From Pseudogracilibacillus auburnensis (lineage in GTDB: Bacteria; Bacillota; Bacilli; Bacillales; Amphibacillaceae), in the NCBI RefSeq assembly GCF_003201975.1, contig NZ_QJJQ01000002.1, positions 150,625-214,624 on the forward strand: DNA of 64,000 nt, read 5' to 3'. The notes beneath the pieces were generated by a model. That model was not told the origin of the DNA. It made no database searches and saw only the letters and a program-made list of their open reading frames with translations. Positions 8,287 to 17,767 of the stretch are shown one piece after another. Made by a program: the position numbers and the translations under genes. Numbering within the stretch: position 1 is the first letter of the stretch; every line of letters starts with the position of its first letter.

Positions 8287-9294
8287 TCACCTAGTCTCCA
8301 ATTGCTGTAAAACAGCATCATATAGAATGTTTGTTTCTAAAAAGCGATTCTCGATTTCTTTGGTTCCTATAATAACTGATATAAATCGGATATCTTTGAT
8401 TTGAACTGTTCCCGTAAAGCCATATCCAGCATCATCCGTGAATCCTGTTTTTAACCCATCTACACCTTCAAAGGTGACATCTTCCTCTATTAGATCCACT
8501 TGTAATCCGGGTAGCATCCAATTTGAATTCGTATACGTTTCATTCTGAAAAATGAACTCCTGCATTTTGGTTATTTCGAGCAGCTGAGGATAGTGATCAA
8601 TGATATATTTGGCAAGCTTAGCTAGATCTTCTGCAGACATCATATTTTTATCACTTATTGATCCAGTAGAATGATTATTTTGAAGATCCTCATTTGTTAA
8701 CCCTGTGCTATTGACAAAATAAGAGTCATTCAGCTCCAATTGCTCAGCTTTTTTGTTCATTAACATGACAAATTCTTTTTCACTTCCACTAACTAATTCC
8801 GCTAGGGCAATCGTTGCATCATTCGCAGAACGAATGGCCATCGCATGAAACAATTCTTGAACCGTGTAGTCTTGATCTTGTTGTAAATGAACAGAAGCAA
8901 ATCCCGGATGATTGGAAATGGTAAACGCATAATCACTAATCATGACCGTATCTTCCCAGCTAATTTTACCTTCCTCAATTGCTTCTAAAACCAATAGCTC
9001 CGTCATTATTTTCGACATACTTGCTACGGCTAATGACTCATGTATATTTTTATCAAAAAGTACATCACCAGTTATCCCATTCATCAGCATTGCAGCCTCT
9101 GCTTCAATGTTGATATCGGAAATCGGTTCAATTACATATCTTTCTGGCATCGTTTTATGTTCCAGGGAACGAGTCAATTCTGGCAATGGCTTTTGCTGCT
9201 CTGATTGTTCTTTACCTATAATCGCATTCAGGGAACTACATGCCGTTACCAATAGTAAAGTAAATAGAATAGTTAATCGTTTGAATAGTTTCAT
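8287..9294 (-). CDS. D-alanyl-D-alanine carboxypeptidase lipoprotein (low-molecular-weight PBP)
   Basis: 335 residues. Serine peptidase S11 that trims the terminal D-Ala from peptidoglycan pentapeptides outside the membrane. All three active-site motifs are visible: SMSK (92-95), SAN (156-158) and KTG (282-284). The N-terminus has a lipoprotein signal, LLLVTAC, with Cys19 as lipid anchor; this is unusual compared with DacA/DacF, which use a C-terminal amphipathic anchor. The frame is open upstream to 9381, but the ATG at 9294 has GGGAGG at seven bases. Stands alone, followed by repeat copy A. Confidence 0.9.
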   Translation of the reverse strand: MKLFKRLTILFTLLLVTACSSLNAIIGKEQSEQQKPLPELTRSLEHKTMPERYVIEPISDINIEAEAAMLMNGITGDVLFDKNIHESLAVASMSKIMTELLVLEAIEEGKISWEDTVMISDYAFTISNHPGFASVHLQQDQDYTVQELFHAMAIRSANDATIALAELVSGSEKEFVMLMNKKAEQLELNDSYFVNSTGLTNEDLQNNHSTGSISDKNMMSAEDLAKLAKYIIDHYPQLLEITKMQEFIFQNETYTNSNWMLPGLQVDLIEEDVTFEGVDGLKTGFTDDAGYGFTGTVQIKDIRFISVIIGTKEIENRFLETNILYDAVLQQLETR

Positions 9295-9549
9295 TAAATC
9301 CTCCCAAATAAACGTATAGCTTTGTTTCATTATTGTCATTGTACGATAAAAAATTACTCCACATTTTTTATTCCCAGGCACTACTCTTTATTACCCCAAT
9401 CTAACACTTTTCCCAAAAATACTCTCCTAAATACCGTAGTCCGTTCACTCGTCAACATCAAAATATAAACCACTTTAATAGCGTGTTTTCCTGATTCAGG
9501 ATACTCTACAAAATTCATCTCTTAAAAGTATTGAAAATCCTTCGTTTTG

Positions 9550-11424
9550 TTATTTTTCTAGTTCTTCTACAATCAATGATAGCTCTTCCCATCGTTCCAT
9601 TTTGAACGCTAATTCCGCTTCTAACTTTTGTTGCTCTTCATATAATTTTTGTAACTTCTCAAAGTCACTACCAGTAGCATCGATTTCTATTTTATATGTC
9701 GCCACTTTTTCTTCTAGTTCCATAATGTCATCTTCAATGGTGTCCCATTCTTTTTGTTCGTGATAGGATAGCTTTTTCTTTGTTTTCGTTCCTTCTTTCC
9801 TAACTTTCTTTTTTTCTTGTTTCGGCTTTTGTTGTCGTTGTTGATTGTCAATATAGTCACTATAAGTCCCAAAAAAGTGACGAATCTTTTCTGTTCCATT
9901 AAATACTAACAACTCTTCAACAACACGATCCAAAAAGTAACGATCATGGGAAACAGTAATGACTACACCAGGAAAATGCTCTAAATACTCTTCTAACACA
10001 CTTAAGGTTTGTGTATCTAAATCATTTGTCGGTTCATCTAGTACGATAACATTCGGCTCTGTCATGAGCACTTTTAATAAATATAATCTCCTTTTTTCCC
10101 CTCCTGAAAGTCTGTGAATGTATGTCCATTGTTTCGAACGAGAAAACAAGAACCGTTCAAGCATTTGCTCGACAGTAATTAGCTCTCCCTCTTTTGTATG
10201 AACTACTTGTGCCACCTCTTTAACATAGTCAATGACACGCAAGTCCCCAGCTAATTCTTCTTCTCCTTGTGTATAGTAACCAATTTTTACCGTTTCACCG
10301 ATTTTTACCTCTCCACTATCTGGTTCAATCCGCTTCGCTATGATGTTTAATAACGTTGTTTTTCCTGATCCACTTGGTCCAATAATCCCAAGCCTATCTC
10401 CCGGTGTAATTAAAAAATTTACATCAGTAAATAATCGCCGATCTTTATACGACTTTTCAATTGACTTTAGTTCAATCACATGTTTGCCTAACCGAGTAGA
10501 GCCAACTTGAAACTCGACATTTTCTCCACGGGTATGAAATGTTTGTTTCTGTAACTGATCGATCCGCTCGATTCGAGCCTTTTGTTTCGTAGACCTAGCC
10601 CGTGCACCACGCCTTAACCATGCAAGTTCTCTTCTTAACGTATTTTTATGTTTTTGTTGTTCACTTGCTTCTAGCTCCTCACGTTCAGCTTTTTTCTCCA
10701 AAAACATTTCATAGTTGCCTTCATACCTATAAAGTGTCCCTTTATCTAGCTCGAAAATGGTATTCGTAATCCGATTTAAAAAGTATCGATCATGGGTAAC
10801 GATCAACAGTGCCCCTTTGTATGTTGATAAATACCGCTCAAGCCAAATAATTGTTTCATTATCCAAATGGTTTGTCGGTTCATCTAAAATAAGTAAATTA
10901 GCTGGCTGAATTAATGATCTCGCTATCGCAACTCGTTTCTTTTGTCCACCAGATAACTCGTTTACTTTGCTGTCAAATTCAGTAATCCCTAGTTTAGTAA
11001 GGATTGTTTTTGCTGTTGCATTTGCTTCCCATGCATCAAATTCATCCATCTGTTGTTGCATCTTTAAGACATTTGTTTGTGCAAACTCATTATTTGGATC
11101 AAGTTCCAGTTTTCTTATTGATTGTTCATATTCACGCATTGTTTTCATGATGACTGAATCACCATAATAAATTTGTTCGATTACGGTTAATTCAGGATTT
11201 AACTCCGTGTTTTGAGCTAAATATTCAATTCGGTAATCCTTTGGACATTGAATCGTTCCGTTATCAGGTGACTCAATACCTGCAACTACTTTTAGAAAAG
11301 TTGACTTTCCTGTTCCATTTACACCAATTAATCCGATACGATCACCATTTGTAATCGTACACTCAATTTCTTCGAATAGGAGCTTATCTCCATATGATTT
11401 TTGTAAGTTTTCCATTGTAAGCAT
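9550..11424 (-). CDS. yfmR: ABC-F ATPase, YfmR/Uup type
   Basis: 624 residues with two ATP-binding cassettes and no membrane segments: Walker A GVNGTGKST (~35) and GPSGSGKTT (~350), signature LSGGQKKR and LSGGEKRR, Walker B LLILDEPTNHLD and VIVLDEPTNDLD. The linker between them is rich in charged residues, and the C-terminal ~80 residues after residue ~540 are a Lys/Glu coiled coil typical of Uup/YfmR. ABC-F proteins of this group act on ribosomes and help resolve stalled translation. ATG at 11424 with GAAGGG upstream; a second ATG three codons later is possible. Confidence 0.9.
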   Translation of the reverse strand: MLTMENLQKSYGDKLLFEEIECTITNGDRIGLIGVNGTGKSTFLKVVAGIESPDNGTIQCPKDYRIEYLAQNTELNPELTVIEQIYYGDSVIMKTMREYEQSIRKLELDPNNEFAQTNVLKMQQQMDEFDAWEANATAKTILTKLGITEFDSKVNELSGGQKKRVAIARSLIQPANLLILDEPTNHLDNETIIWLERYLSTYKGALLIVTHDRYFLNRITNTIFELDKGTLYRYEGNYEMFLEKKAEREELEASEQQKHKNTLRRELAWLRRGARARSTKQKARIERIDQLQKQTFHTRGENVEFQVGSTRLGKHVIELKSIEKSYKDRRLFTDVNFLITPGDRLGIIGPSGSGKTTLLNIIAKRIEPDSGEVKIGETVKIGYYTQGEEELAGDLRVIDYVKEVAQVVHTKEGELITVEQMLERFLFSRSKQWTYIHRLSGGEKRRLYLLKVLMTEPNVIVLDEPTNDLDTQTLSVLEEYLEHFPGVVITVSHDRYFLDRVVEELLVFNGTEKIRHFFGTYSDYIDNQQRQQKPKQEKKKVRKEGTKTKKKLSYHEQKEWDTIEDDIMELEEKVATYKIEIDATGSDFEKLQKLYEEQQKLEAELAFKMERWEELSLIVEELEK

Positions 11425-11957
11425 GTTTTTCAGCCCTTCAATACGACATCTTAATTAAGGGTTAAAACCCCGAAATGTTTTTATCATATCATTAAATCTT
11501 TCCATACATGATCGACTTGTTCCAGTTTCAACTACTTCCCTTACTTATTATAGTATAAAGTGATAGGAAATGCTTCGATGCACGGATTACTTTCCATCCA
11601 TCGAAAATTTGAAACTAGAAAAGCATCCCCCAAGTGAATGAAGTTACGAGGATAATTAACTCGAACTCAAGCATAAAAAGCACACCGGAAAAATCATCGT
11701 GTGCTAGTAAATTTATTTTGTCTCTTTTAATCACTTGATTTTTGTCTATTAATTGATTAACCATTCTACTAGAAGATCGCATTGTTTTTTCTTGCACGTT
11801 TTTACGTTGGGTTATATTGTCGCCTTGCATGATGTCATCTTTGCAGTATTTTTTAATCCTCTTTCCATGTACTTATCTTCTACATTTACAGGGGCTTTTT
11901 CATACATGTAACGACCATTTGCAGCTGTCATCTATTTAAACAATCAGGACAAAAAAG
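11425..11957. other. Gene-poor stretch with possible decayed small ORFs
   Basis: No gene I can support. On the minus strand there is a 39-codon frame starting at 11931 (MTAANGRYMYEKAPVNV...) and, in another frame, a 71-codon frame from 11830 to 11615. Neither has a ribosome site or a family I recognise. The first looks protein-like in composition and may be a gene remnant, but this is a weak impression. Confidence 0.3.
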
Positions 11958-12353
11958 CTATTTAGCATTTTTATCTGGTTGATGAATGCCGAATACATTT
12001 CCTTCCGTATCTTGATAATATCCTTGCCACGCCATTCCCGGAAGAGCATATTTTGGTAATGCTACCTTGCCACCAAGCTCAAGTATTTTAGCTTCAGTAG
12101 TGTCATAATCTTCTACTCCCATCGTACAAGCATATCCATTTAAAGCTTGATTTGGTTCTGGGGGTGGACTTTGACGTTGCATCAATGCACCATTAATACC
12201 CGGCTCATTGTCCGCACCTGTCACAGCTCCATAATAAGGCATCCCTGCATATTCACTCCAGTCCTCAAATGCCCATCCAAATACTTCGTCATAAAACTTC
12301 TTAGCCCGCTCCATATTATCTACATGAATCTCGAAATGCACTAATCTTCCCAT
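11958..12353 (-). CDS. VOC-superfamily (glyoxalase/bleomycin-resistance fold) protein
   Basis: 131 residues, a single VOC domain (two beta-alpha-beta-beta-beta modules). The N-terminal VHFEIHVDNMERAKKFYDEV and C-terminal MAWQGYYQDTEGNVFGIHQ are diagnostic, with metal-ligand positions His7 and the terminal Glu near residue 119. Such proteins bind small molecules or catalyse metal-assisted reactions; the substrate is unknown. ATG at 12353 behind AGGAGG. Monocistronic by spacing. Confidence 0.88.
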   Translation of the reverse strand: MGRLVHFEIHVDNMERAKKFYDEVFGWAFEDWSEYAGMPYYGAVTGADNEPGINGALMQRQSPPPEPNQALNGYACTMGVEDYDTTEAKILELGGKVALPKYALPGMAWQGYYQDTEGNVFGIHQPDKNAK

Positions 12354-12448
12354 TCATATCCTCCTAATTGTTATATTTTTTTATTACGATCTCTAGTGTG
12401 TATTTATCAACTGTTGGTACTTTTTCTTCCTTCGTATAAAGAAGACTT

Positions 12449-12541
12449 GGTTCAGTATGAAGTTTTAAACTCCATACTGAACCTTAGTCGCACTTATTTC
12501 GGAGCTTAGCGGCGCTTATCTCCCGCCCTAAAGGCGGGGGT
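12449..12541. repeat. Two palindromic hairpins in the intergenic region
   Basis: 12449-12483 is a near-perfect 35-base palindrome with 17-base arms (GGTTCAGTATG ... CATACTGAACC) and one mismatch. 12522-12538 contains CCCGCC-CTAAA-GGCGGG, GC-rich against its surroundings. Neither is followed by a T-tract on either strand, so they are not obvious terminators. They may be REP-like sequences or remnants of a mobile element end. Confidence 0.5.
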
Positions 12542-12625
12542 ATTAGTAACGCTGCGGAGATACAATTTTTTGAATTTACTCAATCAAAAGCACTAACTTT
12601 CATCATGGACAAACCATAGGAAGTC

Positions 12626-13276
12626 CTACTTTTTATTTTGTCGATACAAGTCAACTGATTTGTATCCTTGAGATAAGATCTCGATCATTTGCGCGTGGCG
12701 TTTATCACGTGTTTTCTGTTGCTTCGCCGAAAAGATATGCCGAGCCCAATCCCTTCGATAACCTGGAGTCAACTCCTGATAAAACTTCCTTTCCTTCGGA
12801 TGATCTTTTAATAGCCTTTCAATATCTTTCACATAATGCTCATAATCAGCTACAAGCTGACTTGAAGCAGTTGACTTTTTGGCTCGCTTCTTCTCCCGTT
12901 TCAATCCAACGACCGTAAAGACATCATCCATACTCACCATTCGTGAAAACTTCAAATCGCTCCCATCCACATAGCCATCTTCGTCCACTTTCATTGCTGG
13001 AAAAATTTCATCCCGATGAATATACGTTTCATACCGCTTATTCCCCTTTTTAGGATAAGCAAAAAACAAATATCCTTTTTCAAGTAATTGCTGCTCCTTA
13101 ACGATACGCTTTGTCACATTCACCATTTCATCTAACGCCTCAATGAAAATGAAAATAGCATCATGTTCTCCAGATAAATTAGTGTTATATCCGTAAAACA
13201 GATTATAATCATTCGGTTCATTAAGTACGGCCAAAGTTTTATATTTATTTAACTTTAATTTGTTGATTATCGACAT
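12626..13276 (-). CDS. YdeI/OmpD-associated family protein (bacteriocin-protection-like C-terminus)
   Basis: 216 residues. The C-terminal ~70 residues (ELTPGYRRDWARHIFSAKQQ followed by TRDKRHAQMIEIL) match the YdeI/OmdA family, seen in proteins named for bacteriocin protection. The N-terminal ~120 residues (LAVLNEPNDYNLFYGYN...) look like a separate DUF-type domain, so this is a two-domain arrangement. ATG at 13276 with GGAGTTGGTG ahead; the frame is open to 13312 but without a ribosome site there. Function unknown. Confidence 0.7.
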   Translation of the reverse strand: MSIINKLKLNKYKTLAVLNEPNDYNLFYGYNTNLSGEHDAIFIFIEALDEMVNVTKRIVKEQQLLEKGYLFFAYPKKGNKRYETYIHRDEIFPAMKVDEDGYVDGSDLKFSRMVSMDDVFTVVGLKREKKRAKKSTASSQLVADYEHYVKDIERLLKDHPKERKFYQELTPGYRRDWARHIFSAKQQKTRDKRHAQMIEILSQGYKSVDLYRQNKK

Positions 13277-13333
13277 CACCAACTCCTTTTCTCCTTGTAG
13301 TAGCAAGGACAAGTTTCACCAATGCCAGGTAAA

Positions 13334-13786
13334 TTAATTCTCTATATATTCCTTTAACGCATCTAAATCTTTTGTACATGCTTTTTTAAAGGTGCCTGCC
13401 ATCAACTTTCCAAACAATCTTGACAATCCCGTGAGCCCCTTTATTTCACCATTCAAAGTGATTTCTGACTGGTTACCTGTCGAAGTAATGATGTAGGTGA
13501 AAATAAATTCACCTTTACCCGTTGTACCTTTTGTTCCATCACAGCGAAGTACTATTTTATCCGGTTCATGAAGTTCCACAACTTCAAAATGTTCAGAAGC
13601 CTCTTTTCCAAACATCTTTCTTGTTTCCTTCCACTCACTCCCCACTTGCAATGGTCCGTCATCTAGGCGTTCTATGTGTACAAAACCTTGCATCCAGTGC
13701 TTCGCAGATTCCAGATCAAGCAAACTTGAGTACGCTTTTTGTTGGGATACCTGGAACGTTCTTTTCACTTCAAAACAAATACTCAC
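13334..13786 (-). CDS. SRPBCC (START/Bet v1-like) family protein
   Basis: About 150 residues with the helix-grip layout of the SRPBCC superfamily: N-terminal strand FEVKRTFQVS, helix KAYSSLLDLESAKHWM, then strands and the long C-terminal helix GKLMAGTFKKACTKDLDAL. These proteins carry hydrophobic ligands or act as polyketide-cyclase-like enzymes; role unknown. The ribosome site AAGGAGG touches an ATG at 13792 with almost no spacing, whereas the GTG two codons later (13786) has seven bases, so I prefer GTG. Follows the YdeI-like gene's promoter region on the same strand and may be co-transcribed with it. Confidence 0.75.
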   Translation of the reverse strand: MSICFEVKRTFQVSQQKAYSSLLDLESAKHWMQGFVHIERLDDGPLQVGSEWKETRKMFGKEASEHFEVVELHEPDKIVLRCDGTKGTTGKGEFIFTYIITSTGNQSEITLNGEIKGLTGLSRLFGKLMAGTFKKACTKDLDALKEYIEN

Positions 13787-14005
13787 GTTCATTCCTCCTT
13801 TACCGTCCTGTCACCGTATTATAAGCTAATCGAATCATACCTTTTGTAGGTAATTCAATATGTTTACTATTCCTTCTCCTGCAAAGTCCTAATAGTATTG
13901 ACCTTCTCTTCCTATCTAATTGTTTATAAGAAACCGAATAATCCTGGAAACAACATTCTATACATAACATTCTATTCGACTACTAGGCGCAGTGGGGGTA
14001 ATTTA

Positions 14006-14920
14006 TTATCCTTTAGATGCTTTTTGTATCTTCTCAAGATCAAGTTTCTTCATTTTAAAAGTTGCCTTACTTACACGATCAATTTGATCCGGTGTGCTAC
14101 TTGACATTATCTCGACCATTTCTCTCGGTACAATCTGCCAGGAAACTCCATACTTATCTTTTAGCCAGCCGCATTGCTCGGATTCAGGTACCGCAGACAG
14201 CTTCTCCCAATAGTAATCGATCTCTTTTTGTGTGTCGCAATATACCATAAACGAGATTGCCTCGTTGAAATTAAATACGTGGTCTTCGGCGCTATCCATT
14301 GCGGTAAACCACTGATTTTCCAGCACAAAATCGGCAAACATAATAGTTCCTTCTTGATTTGGCTCCATGCCTTCGGGATAACGGGCAACATGACCCTGAT
14401 TTGAATTATTATATACAGATAAATAAAAATGAATCGCCTCTTCTGCTTTGCCACATGTATCATTGACAAACAGTAGTGAAGGGATGATTTCAGGTCGCTC
14501 TTCCCCTTCTGGGTTGGTAAGGATAAGTTGCCACGACAAGCCATACTTATCTTGAACCCAACCATACCTCTTACTGAACGGATACGTATCAAGTGGCATT
14601 AGCACTGTGCCACCTTCAGACAACTTGTTCCATACTTCATCTATTTTTTCTTGCGCATTCTTTTCTCGTGATGGATCAAAATTAACCATGAAGGAAACCG
14701 ATGGATTGAATTTAAAATAAGGTCCAGCGCTTATCGCCATGAATTTCTGCCCCCACAATTCAAAAGAAACGACATCAGTGTCGCCTGATGGTGTATCTTT
14801 CAGTTTCGTGATACTCGTAATCGTTGAATCTGGGAATATGGAAACATAAAATTCTGCTGCTTCCTTCGCCTCCTTGTCATACCACAAATGGGGAACGATG
14901 GTTTGATTTTTTTGAATCAT
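14006..14920 (-). CDS. PhnB-like double VOC-domain protein
   Basis: 304 residues made of two tandem PhnB/3-demethylubiquinone-methyltransferase-like VOC domains. Domain 1 (~5-140): [20 protein letters not shown] ... [10 protein letters not shown]. Domain 2 (~150-290): [20 protein letters not shown] ... [10 protein letters not shown]. The repeated KYG(L/V)SWQ(L/I) shows internal duplication. ATG at 14920 behind GGGAGG. Such proteins are common orphan enzymes in Bacillus; substrate unknown. Confidence 0.85.
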   Translation of the reverse strand: MIQKNQTIVPHLWYDKEAKEAAEFYVSIFPDSTITSITKLKDTPSGDTDVVSFELWGQKFMAISAGPYFKFNPSVSFMVNFDPSREKNAQEKIDEVWNKLSEGGTVLMPLDTYPFSKRYGWVQDKYGLSWQLILTNPEGEERPEIIPSLLFVNDTCGKAEEAIHFYLSVYNNSNQGHVARYPEGMEPNQEGTIMFADFVLENQWFTAMDSAEDHVFNFNEAISFMVYCDTQKEIDYYWEKLSAVPESEQCGWLKDKYGVSWQIVPREMVEIMSSSTPDQIDRVSKATFKMKKLDLEKIQKASKG

Positions 14921-15275
14921 ATTATTCCTCCCAAAAAATTATTTTATTTATTCTACCATATTGTTTCCCTATTGACTTCTCATAAATGCTTAATGCCTCT
15001 GTTTTTTTGGGGGAAGAATTAACCGAATTAGCTTAAGTATTCATTTTTCCATTTTTATATGTTTAATAAAACCCTTTAAATTGTTTTTAAATGCACATGG
15101 ACTTTGATCTACTAAAATAGCGCAAGAAATGACTGTTAATATTAATTTTACGCTTACTATTTTTAAAAATATAGTATCATTATTCATTTTTAAAAAAATT
15201 ATCTTCAGTTTATGTCCTCTGGTATTACACTAGAAGAAGGAAAGCTTGTATTAAAAACTTCCATGGTTACAACAC
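14921..15275. other. Intergenic stretch without a gene
   Basis: AT-rich, no supported ORF or RNA. The string TAGCGCAAGAAAT at ~15118-15130 also occurs in repeat copy B at ~26050, so a short decayed piece of that repeat family may lie here. Confidence 0.4.
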
Positions 15276-15995
15276 TCATCCAATGTGGTTTGTTAAAATC
15301 AGCATTCGATAAGCATTTATCGCCGTTTCTCCTAACGTATCCATGAGATTATGATTGGCATATGCACCGACAATTGCCCCAAAACCAGGAATCAATTGAA
15401 ATAGTTTGATTAAATCAATATAATCACGATACTCCTGTTGAAAAACTCGCCAATCCATATCCATTAATCTTCTCTTTTCTTCCTCCCAATTTTCAATGAT
15501 ATAAAAAGTTTCTTTCCGATGATTATCACTTGAAAAGGCAAGTTGAAACACATGTAGAATAAAGAGACGTTCTTCATATTCCTCGGTGTCAAAACCATAA
15601 ATTGCAGCTGCTTCAAACAGAAATTTCATTTTGATGGATAAAAGGAGTGGAAAATCGACAAGACCAAGCAAAATACCACCTGCACCAGTTCCGGCTCCTT
15701 CGATCACTGCTGTTTTCCGGTAAGATGTTAACTTTTCCTTTACTAGTTCATCCTGTTCAAAAAGTTTCATCTCTGTCATTGGACGTTTTTTTGTTGTCAT
15801 ATTAGAACCTACTAATGTAGCCTTCACCATGCTCTTCATACTTTCGGTGATGATTTGGTGAGCTTTCTCAGGAATCATTGCATTTATTTTAACTTGTGCT
15901 TTTTTTGACCATTGATTGAAGAGATTCGATGGTTTTAATACTTTTGAACGCCACAATAGTAGGTCCTCATTCACTTTCTTTTCATATTCGATCAT
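15276..15995 (-). CDS. EcsC family protein
   Basis: 239 residues matching the EcsC family. Visible features are the central glycine-rich GAGTGAGGILLGLVDFPLLL stretch (~100-120) that may insert in or contact the membrane, and the C-terminal IPGFGAIVGAYANHNLMDTL. In Bacillus subtilis EcsC is encoded with the EcsAB ABC transporter, but here there are no ecsAB genes, so this is a stand-alone paralogue. The frame starts at 16004, but GAGAGG touches that codon; the ATG at 15995 has a nine-base spacing and is preferred. Confidence 0.85.
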   Translation of the reverse strand: MIEYEKKVNEDLLLWRSKVLKPSNLFNQWSKKAQVKINAMIPEKAHQIITESMKSMVKATLVGSNMTTKKRPMTEMKLFEQDELVKEKLTSYRKTAVIEGAGTGAGGILLGLVDFPLLLSIKMKFLFEAAAIYGFDTEEYEERLFILHVFQLAFSSDNHRKETFYIIENWEEEKRRLMDMDWRVFQQEYRDYIDLIKLFQLIPGFGAIVGAYANHNLMDTLGETAINAYRMLILTNHIG

Positions 15996-16276
15996 TGGAA
16001 CCATCCTCTCTTTTTTCTCTATGTACTTTTTTAGATTCTATTTTCACTTATATTTTTTCATGGCTATATCAATTATATGCTGATTTACATCAAAAAGCGA
16101 TGCAACCAGAAATAAGAAACAAATTGACTGTCAGCTAGATTGGATTAATCAAGAGGTAAAAAAAGGGAAAAGATGATATCACACTAGACGAACGGTTACT
16201 TCTTAATAGTAATAGCTAAAACTTTGCACGGTCGCCTTTGATATGGACTGTAGTGGCTACCCCGGCAATTCGCGCT

Positions 16277-16717
16277 TTACGTACTTTTTTTCCTACTACG
16301 GTTTGACCAGAAAATGAATGCGACAAAATAGCCGATCCATATTCCAAGCATATTCAACAATACATCATCAATATCAAGCGATCTTGTCCCATATCCGACT
16401 AAATAAAGAAGCAGTTGCACAATTTCTATATAAACAGGGATATAGAAGGAAAAAAATAAAATAACGATGCCCCCCATATGGCGGAGATAATTGAATAATA
16501 GGAAGCCGATCGGGATGAAAAGAACAATATTGCCGATAAGATTGCTAATAATAATATACATTGGGACATATCCATGAATGAAAGCAGTAAAATACAATCG
16601 AATTGTTTGCAAAGGAATTAAATTCATCGTCGCATGAGGTTTTGCTTCACCCGGCAAAATCCAAACAATATAGACTAAAAAAAGCAAATATAAAAAATAA
16701 AAAAGGCGTTTCAACAT
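16277..16717 (-). CDS. VanZ-like family membrane protein
   Basis: About 146 residues with four or five predicted membrane helices. The VanZ-family signature near the C-terminus, TRSLDIDDVLLNMLGIWIGY, and NLIPLQTI after the first helix are clear. VanZ proteins can lower teicoplanin susceptibility, but most Bacillus members are of unknown role. The ATG at 16717 has GGGTGA upstream; the longer start at 16747 lacks a ribosome site. Stands alone. Confidence 0.82.
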   Translation of the reverse strand: MLKRLFYFLYLLFLVYIVWILPGEAKPHATMNLIPLQTIRLYFTAFIHGYVPMYIIISNLIGNIVLFIPIGFLLFNYLRHMGGIVILFFSFYIPVYIEIVQLLLYLVGYGTRSLDIDDVLLNMLGIWIGYFVAFIFWSNRSRKKST

Positions 16718-16919
16718 TGTATTCACCCAATCCGTTTGCAGATTCATCGTATTAATGATATTTATTACAAGCCAGCAATAGTCATGACAAAATTTCTCAA
16801 AACGAAAAAATAGCCCAATCGATTATTCATTGGACTGTGTGTGATGATCGCTACAGAGAGGGAAAAGAAGGAAATACGCGTATAATAAATAAATCTCTCG
16901 TCGGTCTTTTCAATTATCT

Positions 16920-17303
16920 TTACTTATCAGATGCCACCCCAAATTCATTACTATGACGCCATAAGAAAATTAGAAAAATGAACATGACTATATCAAGTCT
17001 CGATTCAAAAACAAATGATAAAATACCTTCCTTTAAAAAGATGGGGAATTTCGCAATACAAAGCGCACCAATCATTATCGCTATGAGCGGAACAGTTGCT
17101 TGTTTTACATACACTCTAGCGATAATTAGTGCGCCACAAGTTATTTCAATCATTGCCACAAGAAAAAGAGTTGCACTAGGGAATGGCAACCCTAGGCTTA
17201 AAAATATATCTTTAAAATTTGGAACTAATAACTTCACAATTCCTGTTGACATGAAAACATATCCGATTACATAGCGAAACCAATTTAATAATTGTAGTTG
17301 CAA
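16920..17303 (-). CDS. DoxX/MauE-like four-helix membrane protein
   Basis: 127 residues, four hydrophobic helices. The pattern RYVIGYVFMSTGIVKLLVPN in helix 1 and LVAMIEITCGALIIA in helix 2 fit the DoxX/MauE-like superfamily, often linked to thiol or electron-transfer chemistry. The frame opens at 17336, but the only ribosome site, GGAGG, lies inside it and points to the TTG at 17303. It adjoins the sulfur operon but is on the opposite strand; a functional link is speculative. Confidence 0.72.
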   Translation of the reverse strand: MQLQLLNWFRYVIGYVFMSTGIVKLLVPNFKDIFLSLGLPFPSATLFLVAMIEITCGALIIARVYVKQATVPLIAIMIGALCIAKFPIFLKEGILSFVFESRLDIVMFIFLIFLWRHSNEFGVASDK

Positions 17304-17412
17304 TGCACAAGCACCTCCAAAAAATTGCAATATCATGTTATTTCATACTATGCAATAGAGAGGACAAACTTGTTATATTTCTTTTCAGGATTTAATACAG
17401 GAGGTTGATTCA

Positions 17413-17767
17413 ATGAACCGAAAATTGGTCAAAGAACAAATTAATCAATATACAAAGAGTGAACTTAAATTCTGGAGAAATCACGTTGTAAAGGCTATCC
17501 TGATGACTCAAGATTGAAGAATGCGATTTTGTTCTTTTCCATATCGATCAGTGGTTAAAGGAAATAAAAGATGAAACTATTATTTACATGTATCCATCCC
17601 CTTTTTCTTTCTGGTTCTTGCCGGAATTTCCTACTTTTGAGGGTGCGATTAGATATTTTCGATTCAAAGGGTTGACATCAAAGATTATTTTTTATATCAT
17701 ATATACCCATAGGGGTAATCGTATGAAATTCCCTTTAACGATCACTTTTACAGGAGGATTGGAATGA
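17413..17767 (+). pseudogene. Frameshifted small gene of unknown family upstream of the sulfur operon
   Basis: CAGGAGG is followed by an ATG at 17413, and the frame runs 34 codons (MNRKLVKEQINQYTKSELKF...) to a stop at 17514. The +1-shifted frame continues from there as protein-like sequence (IEECDFVLFHIDQWLKEIKD...FWFLPEFPTFEGAI) to about 17670, then stays open through the promoter region to 17767. Removing one base near 17512 would join the two parts. I read it as a decayed gene; no family recognised. The last ~30 codons are probably not protein, because a promoter and operator lie there. Confidence 0.45.
17672..17717 (+). promoter_or_regulatory. Promoter and CstR/CsoR-type operator of the sulfur operon
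   Basis: -35 TTGACA at 17672-17677, 17-base spacer, -10 TATCAT at 17695-17700. Immediately downstream, TACCCATAGGGGTA at 17704-17717 is a near-perfect inverted repeat of the TACCC...GGGTA type bound by CsoR-family repressors, over the expected transcription start. This is the arrangement expected for repression relieved by persulfides (CstR) in this gene context. Confidence 0.8.

Noticed and set aside
11615..11830. 71-codon minus-strand ORF
   Set aside because: No ribosome site, no family resemblance, mixed composition.
14161..14592. 143-codon ORF overlapping the PhnB-like gene in another frame
   Set aside because: Shadow of a well-supported gene; no independent ribosome site or family.
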